NCBI GenBank assembly: GCA_039704465.1
Contig: JASFAU010000014.1
Span: 496,001 to 560,000 of the forward strand
Direction: 5' to 3'
DNA length: 64,000 nucleotides
DNA from: Plasmodiophora brassicae
Lineage: Eukaryota; Endomyxa; Phytomyxea; Plasmodiophorida; Plasmodiophoridae
Both the position numbers and the translations under genes were made by a program. Below are positions 57,083 through 64,000 of the stretch, one piece after another (positions within the stretch are counted from its first letter, which is position 1; each line of letters starts with the position of its first letter). The notes below the pieces were generated by a model. The model did no database searches. It was not told the DNA's origin and saw nothing but the letters and a program-made list of their open reading frames with translations.

Positions 57083-59163
57083 ATGACGGACGTCGGTAGC
57101 AAACGAGATCGTCGCAGCGACCTGGGGCGAGATAACGATATGTCCTCCAACTCTGGCACTGTCCCTGACCCTATTGACTACGTTGATGCTGAAGAAGGTC
57201 AACCTGGTGCTGCCCGTGTCGACCTGGAGTCTATCGCAACGTTAACGAGACCGAAGAAGCGCCAGGCGAACCCGTCGACATGGGTTCGAAACCAGAGACG
57301 TCGGAAAGCGTTCCCTGAGGTGACGTCTTGTGGATGCTCCCGAAAGTGTAGCGAGAGAATCGAACCTGGTCAGATTCAGTCGATGAGAGCAGCGTTCGGG
57401 TCGATGAATTGGCAGCAACAGCAGGAGTATCTCTGCGGACACATGACAAGGACCAGATCCTCCAAGGGCAAGCTACGTGTTCTGTACAACGTCGAACACA
57501 CGATCGGCACAATCAACGTCTGTCGCAAAATGTTCATGATTGTGTTCAACATCTTCGATAAGCGGCTCGTATCGATACGTAAGCGCTTCACCGACCCCAA
57601 CTTCTCCGGACAAATGAAACCCAGTACACGTGGCATGCATGGGAAGCAAAGGAAAGTCGACCCAATCGTTTTGGGAAAGATGCAAGCATTCATCGAAGGT
57701 GTTGTCCATTCAGAGTAATACCGTATTATTACATCTCAGTGCTTCGTGTGACACTGTTTCGTTAGAGGAACGCCAAGCCATTATTGCCGTGCCCATTGCA
57801 GTTCACCGGTCATTTACCTCCCATCTTCCGGCAGCGAGAGAGCGTTATATGATCGGTTTCTTCGACATGAATTCCCTGAGTGGTGGGCATATCAGTCCGC
57901 TCAGCAATCTGGATCTCAAGCGATCAACCGGTCGTGCAGCTTCCCATGAAGCAGAAAACGTTCTTCGCACATTTCGCGAAACAGTTCGGCTACATTCGTT
58001 TCAGGAGGGCTAAGACGGACCAGTGTGAGACATGCGCTGTATTGGAAGAAGACCTGAACGATGCGAAAGCCAGGAATGACTTGGAGAACGTCGTTAAGCT
58101 GCAGAACACGTTGGAGAGCCATCGAGCTATCGCCGCGTTTGGTTATACTATGATGCGCCACGACCAGGAGATTTCCATGGAGCCGAATCCCGATTCCATG
58201 CAAACATGGACCACCATGACCTACGACTTCGAGCGGACGCTCTACGTGCCGAACCTGCCACTGAAGAAAGCCCGATTCGTTGATCAACTGGGAGTGTTCA
58301 TTTTCGATATCCACTGCCCTTGGTGCCCAACTTGCGATCATCATTGTTATGTGTGGAACGAGTGTGAAGGTTTGAGAGGACCTGATGAAGTGATCTCTAC
58401 CCTCGAGAATGAGTTGTCTGCGGCGTTGCCTCCCAGTCGACGCGGCGGTGGCCTCATCCTGATCTCTGACAATTGCCGTGGACAGAATAAGAACCAATAT
58501 GTAATGATGTGGGCTCACGAGCATACGTTAAGAGGCGGTCGCCACTACACTCATCGCCGAGTTGACCTCAAATTTCCAGTCGTTGGGCATACGTTCTTAT
58601 CTTGTGACCGATTCTTCTCAAAAGTCGACGTGCAGTTCCGTAAACGCAAGGTGTATGTCCCAGAAGAAGTAGCAGAAGTCATTTCGGACGCCTTCACTGT
58701 GGGCCACAAGCCACGAGTCAGTAATGTTTCCTACCCGAACTTCTATACCTGGAAGGAGTACCTTGGACGGAAGTACACTGTCCTCAATCGCAAAGACATT
58801 GGAGCTTACCGTGGACAGCCGATCAAATTCGAGAAAGTTCGATGGTTCAGCTTCGGGGAAACCGATGGAGTATATCATCCAGGCGAACTGTGGTACCGGT
58901 ATTCCTTCAGCAAGAACGAGCCATGGGGAAAGATACGGATAGACAAAGGGGAGGGTGAGTTGGGCATCCTGAAACGGAAATATGAAGGGCCCGTCATGCT
59001 TAATGCGATCAAAATGCAGTCCCTACATGACTTGGCACGAGCGATTCCCTCGAAATATCGCCACAGGTTCCCCGCACCAGACACTGTGCTACTCCATGGC
59101 GCCAGAGCAGCAGTTGCCAGAAAGACCCAGGCGCGAAAGAACTTGCCAGCCTTGGCAACCTGA
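57083..59163 (+). CDS. Transposase-like protein, DUF7869-type
   Basis: Three exons, 57083-57714, 57766-57879 and 57921-59163, with introns of 51 and about 41 nt, total 662 residues. An N-terminal basic segment (KRQANPSTWVRNQRRRKAF) and a Cys pattern (CGCSRKC), then SHYCRAHCSSPVIYLP, AKTDQCETC, an aspartate-bearing FIFDIHCPWC region, ISDNCRGQNKNQY, and GHTFLSCDRFFSKVD. This order matches a eukaryotic family annotated DUF7869 in insects and other groups. The conserved aspartates of D...SDNC.GQN...GH...D suggest an RNase-H-fold DDE catalytic core, but I have not seen that proved. It lies between the inverted repeats. The second intron is the least certain joint; a frameshift is the alternative. 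Confidence 0.75.
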
Positions 59164-59522
59164 GTAAAAACACACCTTGTAGTCAGCTATATCGACTGAA
59201 ACTGACGGCAACCATCACTGCATATGAGGACTACCACACCGATACGTTGTTGACCACGAAGGCGCCGAGATGGAAAGGCGCCTGCCCAGCGATGACGGTG
59301 ATGAGCATAGAGCAGCAGCATCGCCGATGTTCGCGATGAGAGAGTTGCCACAAGGAACGAGAACCTCGGGTCACACTGAATATCGCCTTTGCGTACGAAA
59401 GATCCTCACATCTTCGCTCGGTAACAGTTCCATACCAGTCAGCTAAGGACGACGACAATCAGATTCCGCGATGGCCGAGCCCCGGGCAACCTTTGAACGC
59501 GATTTTCTCAAAATCGCCGTGG

Positions 59523-59560
59523 CGACGAAACCTTTCCTTTTTGCACCGACAGGCAGAATT
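59523..59560 (-). repeat. Right terminal inverted repeat
   Basis: Inverse partner of 56794-56831; it lies 360 bp after the transposase stop. Confidence 0.85.
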
Positions 59561-59968
59561 GTAGGTAACACGGTAGTCGCTCGCCGCCGGGTTGCGTAGC
59601 AGTGTCTCGCTGAAAGTACGCAAGGGATCATGTCCTGTGGATACAGGAAGACCCGGTATCCCGGATGTCTGAAACCTAAACCTGTGTTCACAGAACACGG
59701 TGCCGCTGTGTATGTGTCCCGAGACTTCTATGTAATCCGGCGATGAACGACCTAGACAACCCGAACGACACGTTGCTGCCTATCGACCCGTTGGGCAACG
59801 GTGGGCTGCATTATTTGGTAGAAGCCCTTGGAGGCTGTGATGTCAGCACAAGACCTGAACGCCAGAACGCGGTCAAAGCTGCCGTAGCCTTCGATCGCGA
59901 AGTCTGCAAGTACCTGCGCTGTCGACAACGTCAGGACAGCCCGGAAGCACAACCCAGCCCACAACGAG
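59561..59968. other. Spacer after the transposon
   Basis: A plus-strand frame starting at ATG 59743 has no domain. It overlaps, in another frame, the small candidate gene starting at 59969. Confidence 0.3.
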
Positions 59969-60270
59969 ATGTCCGAACTATTTCAGCCGAAATTGCTCAC
60001 AGAACCTTGTGCCGCTAAACGCGCTTCAGCTGCGTGCACGCGCGTCCATGAAGAAGTAGAAGATCGCGCAATCGAGAAGACGTGAGGAACTCCTTCGAAA
60101 CCATGCCTGACATGAATAATGATGTGCTTAAGGCGATATCAACACCCTTGGGAGCGATGTTTAAAATCCCTGGGGTATTCAGCGCGATTGCCTTCGCTCG
60201 TCGAAACATGTTCTATCTGCTCTTATGTCGGTTTTGCTGTGGGCCCGCTGGGGTTGCATGCACCTTCGTG
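59969..60270 (+). CDS. Possible small spliced gene, Cys-containing
   Basis: ATG 59969 opens a frame (MSELFQPKLLTEPCAAKRAS) with two Cys residues. A 51-nt intron at 60082-60132 with usual splice sites joins it to YQHPWERCLKSLGYSARLP. The size and cysteine spacing are vaguely like small mitochondrial intermembrane-space proteins, but I cannot match a family. Weak model. Confidence 0.3.
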
Positions 60271-60693
60271 AACTTTCGCGAGTACGTCCATTCACCGCAC
60301 TACTGAGATCTGGTACACCTTCTAGCATCGGGCACCAATCGCCAGTTGTGCTTGAGCGTCGGCAGCACCCACGCCAATAATGCGGCGAACGTGGTAATTA
60401 TCAGGCTCGCGTGTGCACCCAGGGGCATGAGCAACGCCCAGCAGAAGGGAGTTCTGTTCGCGATTGCAGGACAGGTATACGTCGTATGCCACGGTATGGA
60501 GTTGCGGATCGCTCTTAGCCCCCCATGCGTTGTCGGCACAGAGGAAGCACTGCGTTCGATGGGCGGACCAGCCAAGGTGCATCATGGAGCGGTTTGCCTT
60601 CATGACTGTGTCCCAGGGGCCATCATCTTCTACACGAACACCGTTTTATGTCTTACACCAGTTTGAACCCGAGAATGGAACATTGAGGAACGA
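60271..60693. other. Unresolved region between small gene and transporter
   Basis: Frames on both strands with hydrophobic stretches; I could not build a supported gene. Confidence 0.3.
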
Positions 60694-62338
60694 CTAGGAA
60701 CGACTCGGGCCATGGCCAGTTATGCTTTGGCTAGTTATGCTTTGCCTATCACCAGCGGTAACCCGCGACCGCAGGAACAACTCCGACGAGGACGGGCCTT
60801 CGCGTCTCGGGCCTCTAGACTGCGGTGACCACGATCGAGCACGGGATCGTACAGACGCATCTTCGATGGGAGACAACCGAGACCCCGGAGACCTCATAGA
60901 AGGAGATGTAGGGCTGATCACGCGGTTCTGAAATGATGGACATTAGCGGATATATCGTAGAACGCGAGCAAGGACCGACCTTGGCTCGGATAAACAGGTA
61001 GATGAACAGCGACGCAAGGATACTCCCAACGAACTCAGGGAGTGCCAGAATCGGAATGAAAAACAGAAACGGGCTTAGAAGAGCGAAACGCTTCCCTAGG
61101 AACGAAACGAAGGTGGTTGCAAAGGCTGTTCAAAGACAGATCAGTCCAATGGAAGGGCCGTCGCAACGTTAGCACCTACAGTGTGGCACAACAGCATTGA
61201 CATAAGAAAGGAAGCAGAATGAGAGGAGGTTTTGGAAGAAGAAACATGTCCCGCTATTTCAAAGTGCGAAGTCAGGCACAAACGTAAACATACAAAGGTA
61301 AAATCGTACGAAAGGGTGATCCATATTGCAATTCTGCCGGAGCCTTTCGACGAAAGGGCGATACGGTCCCAAAGCAGCTCGAACTCCTTGAAGCCTTCAG
61401 CGACGTTGAAGAATAGCGCAATGAACATGACGATACTGGCAGACATGATCGACAGGAGGAAATACAGGTTTACGGGACCGTCGACCTCAGGCATTGATAA
61501 GGCGCGGCGAGCGTACACAAACCTGTATTCACCAGCACGCAATAAGAACCACGAATGGTGACATACCACAATGATTACCGTAACGACGACGCGACAGTGG
61601 TGACAGTCGCAAGAATTAGATTTGCAGCGTTGAATTCCAGGAAGTACGCGCCGGCACAAGCCAAACTGGCTACGAAAAGGACAAGGAAAATATAGGATCG
61701 ACGATTGTAACGCTCGTCTAACATCTTGTAAGCCAGGGCAGCGGTAAACAGTGGTTCTAAAGAGAGACCCAATTCAGACGATATCGTGGAGGCAGCAACC
61801 GACCTGTACCGGCAGCGCGTACGACTTCGTAGAAATACATTGACGTTGGCGTATTAGCGCTCACATCGAGAACAACAAGATGCGACACCGTATGACAAAT
61901 GGCCAGAGGAAGAAGCTGCGAAAGAGATCGGAATGACAGCTGGCTCGGGAACGAGCTACGCCTTATCAGCCAGGCCACTCCAATAATCGGGATGCCCAGT
62001 ACAGACTACGGAATCAGGGAGTCAGATCGCTTTTCCAGGTGAATATTATCTACGACTACCTGAATGACCATGAACGTCCAAGGTACAGGAACAGATTCCA
62101 AAGTCTTAAAACGCGAGCTATAATAAAATCCGGTTAGAAGAAACCATCCGAAGAAAACGAGACGGTTCGATTCCGTCCCGAAACACGATCGCCGATCAGT
62201 GACGCGACCGGCGTCATCGCCGGAGTCCGAGCTCTCCGCGCTCGGCGAATATGTTTCGTCGTCGTCGGTGGCATTGCTACTGCTGAACTTGTTCAGATCC
62301 GCTCCAGCCTGCGATGCCCCATCATGCACCAATGTCAT
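60694..62338 (-). CDS. Triose-phosphate/nucleotide-sugar transporter family (TPT) protein
   Basis: Spliced from ATG 62338. The N-terminus is acidic and cytosolic, followed by VFFGWFLLTGFYYSSRF and PWTFMVIQ (54-nt intron) SVLGIPIIGVAWLI. Then CHTVSHLVVLDVSA, VVRAAEPLFTAALAYKML across the next intron, ATVTTVASSLRFVYARRAL, VNLYFLLSIM, FFFQNLLSFCFLSYVNAVVP, and GKRFALLSPFLFFIPILALP. The order of helices and the AAEP and KR motifs match the TPT/DMT transporters that exchange phosphorylated sugars or nucleotide sugars. An intron of 52 nt leads to a cytosolic tail rich in Ser-Pro and Ser-Arg, ending at 60694. Substrate not inferable. One internal exon joint near 61.25 kb is less certain. Confidence 0.8.
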
Positions 62339-62565
62339 TTCACGAGCTCCAGGCCGTCAGGCCAAATCGAAATGCGACGTGCGCACACCAGCGACTAAAA
62401 TTACCCGCGGCGAACACTGTACCGAGACTCCGAGTGCAATACCACGGGGATCACGCCATGTCTGTGCATCCCTTGCTGCAACTGTCGCAGCTCATCACGC
62501 GAACAGCAACATCACCAAGCAATGGTAACCTCATCAGAAGGCCGTTTTGTATTTCCATACTGTAC

Positions 62566-63231
62566 TCATTGGCCCTCTTGGTCGACTTCATCCATGTCGT
62601 GTTCCCCGATGTCGTTTCCGATTTTGACTTCGGGATGTTCTGCAGTTGGTGAACACACATTAGTACGACGTGGCGAGTGACGATACAAGGCGCAGTAACC
62701 TGCGTTGCTTGACGTTTGCTGCATGGCGGAGCACATTGACAGGTACAGAGAATTCAGAGCGAGGGACTCCTGCAGTGGAACAAACCGGCACTCGCTGATG
62801 GCATCCGGTTCACAATCCAAGTCGACATCGAACTGGAGCAGAAGCCAAGGCCCAGGGAAGTCCTCGTTTCCAGACGTCGATATCGCGTGAAGCGTGACTG
62901 CGTGCGCGATCGATATCAGGAAAACTGTCAGTTTCCTACTCGTGGCATCCCTTACCGAATGGCAGGTCGATGCTCCAACCAAGGCGCTCATCATCGCTAC
63001 TCAGCCAGACCACATTCCTATCGAAGGGCGTGTTGACCACATCGCACATTGGTTGACGTTGTTCGGTCATGCGTACCGGTTTGTAACGTACAGCGATCCA
63101 GCGCCTAGATCGTCATTTCCGAGGACCATGCGGATCCCATCCTGGAACTGAATAATCTGCTCATCCAGGGCCAGAATTGGCGTCGGAGCCGCCGCTGAAT
63201 CTGATCGTTCGTACAAGCGAAGCAGCGGCAT
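62566..63231 (-). CDS. CLNS1A: pICln, methylosome subunit
   Basis: Four exons with introns of 59, 58 and 60 nt, total 162 residues, from ATG 63231. The PH-like pICln fold is seen in LGAGSLYVTNR, VVWLSS, VTLHAISTSG, FPGPWLLLQFDVD, SECRFVPLQESLALNSLY and LSMCSAMQQ, then an acidic C-terminus (DIGEHDMDEVDQEG). pICln brings Sm proteins to the PRMT5 methylosome and chaperones snRNP assembly in the cytosol. The protein is shorter than the animal form, lacking part of the long acidic tail. Confidence 0.9.
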
Positions 63232-63323
63232 CTTTGAGTCGCAGTGCAGCTCCACGGACTGCGTGGTTGATAGACGGTACATAGATGTGGGCCAGGAGAC
63301 ACATAATCGCTGAACATTTCCGT

Positions 63324-64000
63324 TTAACCACTAAATGGTGGCCGGCTAGCGTCACGGTTCCTGGCCGCTCGCGCACAGATTGGTTTGTCATAGACGCGTA
63401 TCGGTGCAGTTGTGGCCAGTCGCTGCTCAAAGTCCTCAAGTTCGCATCGCCATGCTGTCCGCTCTGATAGCGCCGGGGCAGAGCATGAACGCTGCATACG
63501 AGCCTGCTTTTGTTTCATCTTGTCCTTCTGCCAGTCGTCTTGCCATTTCAGGACGCCCTCTACGTCAAGCATCGGTTTAGACTGCACTGGGCCTCCGTAG
63601 TCTATGTAGATTTGTAAGACAGGCTTCCCGGCAATACACTGCTGGGTTACCATTTCCAAGCAGACCCCTGTCGAAGAGTAGACCACCGTATTCTCCATAG
63701 TCATAGCCAATGCGCTCGACTTGGTTCCTTGGCAAGTTCGGTTTCGACATGCGCTCAATCGCTTCAGACACCTCTGGGGCGGTCGTCGAGCGCGATTTCT
63801 GACGGCTGGTTATGAGGTACCGTCATACGACAACGGGACAGCGACTGCCTGACCTTTTGCACTGAAATTCCACGAGGACGGACTGTAGACCGTCGCTTGG
63901 AAACAAGCCGCGCTTGCTTCTGAAAGTCGGCCCGGATGGCATCATGGATCCCACGTTTTACGGCGATCGCCCACGTCTGTAGCATGAAGTCCTTCTCGAC
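63324..64000 (-). CDS. Partial gene of unknown function, cut by the window end
   Basis: Three exons on the minus strand with introns of 55 and 49 nt, reading from the window edge (VEKDFMLQTWAIAVKRGIHD) to a stop at 63324. The visible about 190 residues are basic and helical at first, then LPRNQVERIGYDYGEYGGLL, DYGGPVQSKPMLDVEGVL, a Lys/Gln-rich helix, and ELEDFEQRLATTAPI. I recognise no family. It lies 92 bp upstream of pICln on the same strand. Confidence 0.55.

Larger units (their letters stand above)
56794..59560. mobile_element. DNA transposon with terminal inverted repeats
   Basis: Left TIR 56794-56831 and right TIR 59523-59560. The inner 28 bp (56804-56831 and 59523-59550) are a perfect inverted repeat beginning GTCGGTGCAAAAAGG; the outer 10 bp match at 7. 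Further in, ATTTTGAGA (56841-56849) also recurs inverted at 59506-59514. Between them is a single transposase-like gene, 57083-59163. I saw no convincing target-site duplication; TAGGTAA occurs at 56775-56781 and 59562-59568, but its distances from the TIR ends are unequal. The ends of the element could therefore be a few bases further out. Confidence 0.85.

Noticed and set aside
56775..59568. TAGGTAA as target-site duplication of the transposon
   Set aside because: The two copies are 22 and 11 bp from the perfect inverted repeats, so they are not symmetrical about the element.

Overview
The window is nuclear DNA from a compact, intron-containing unicellular eukaryote. Evidence: orthologues of eukaryote-only genes (BiP, WDR12/Ytm1, DDX47/Rrp3, pICln, RasGEF, epsin, FYVE and RING proteins), and spliceosomal GT-AG introns that are almost all 49-61 nt long. 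A long coiled-coil protein of the kind found in flagellated lineages suggests, weakly, a flagellate stage. About 35 genes fit in 64 kb. I could not assign the organism. The mix (PH-ankyrin-FYVE, RasGEF, many signal-peptide proteins, GC-rich compact genes) would suit a rhizarian/phytomyxean, a stramenopile or an early-branching fungus-like protist, but that is inference.

Layout. 0-4.8 kb: an ankyrin-chromodomain protein with a signal-peptide-like start, then two small secreted paralogues on the minus strand. 4.8-7.6 kb: an epsin head-to-head with a possible F-box protein. 7.7-14.8 kb: two interleaved families, seven-TM membrane proteins (one intact, one frameshifted) and signal-peptide-bearing TBC/Rab-GAP-like proteins (one intact, one with a single stop codon, one C-terminal fragment, one possible short relic). 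14.8-18 kb: a long spliced WD40 gene. 18.2-26 kb: a tandem family of four spliced type-I membrane protein genes plus a decayed copy, all four with a similar motif shortly before the ATG. 26-31 kb: an ABC-class ATPase (PF09818 type), two secreted paralogues and a small multi-TM protein. 31-33 kb: a SUEL-lectin / PT-repeat / SUEL-lectin secreted protein.

33-50 kb is a conserved housekeeping block: mitochondrial-type ribosomal protein L11, RasGEF, a Rieske protein like RFESD, a RING-H2 protein, ER Hsp70 (BiP), a long coiled-coil protein, an aspartoacylase/succinylglutamate-desuccinylase-like enzyme, a Bax-inhibitor-1-like protein, WDR12 and an unassigned propeller/solenoid protein. 50.3-52.5 kb is AT-rich, apparently gene-free and full of hairpins and short direct repeats. 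52.5-64 kb holds a tandem-PH/ankyrin/FYVE protein, DDX47, a complete-looking DNA transposon with 28-bp perfect inverted repeats, a triose-phosphate-translocator-family transporter, pICln and a partial unknown gene.

For 14 genes I worked out splice sites by hand, guided by protein family conservation. In the 10 whose full coding length I summed, the exons add up to a multiple of three. This is the main internal support for these models. The genes do not form one pathway; linked function is plausible only inside the paralogous clusters.
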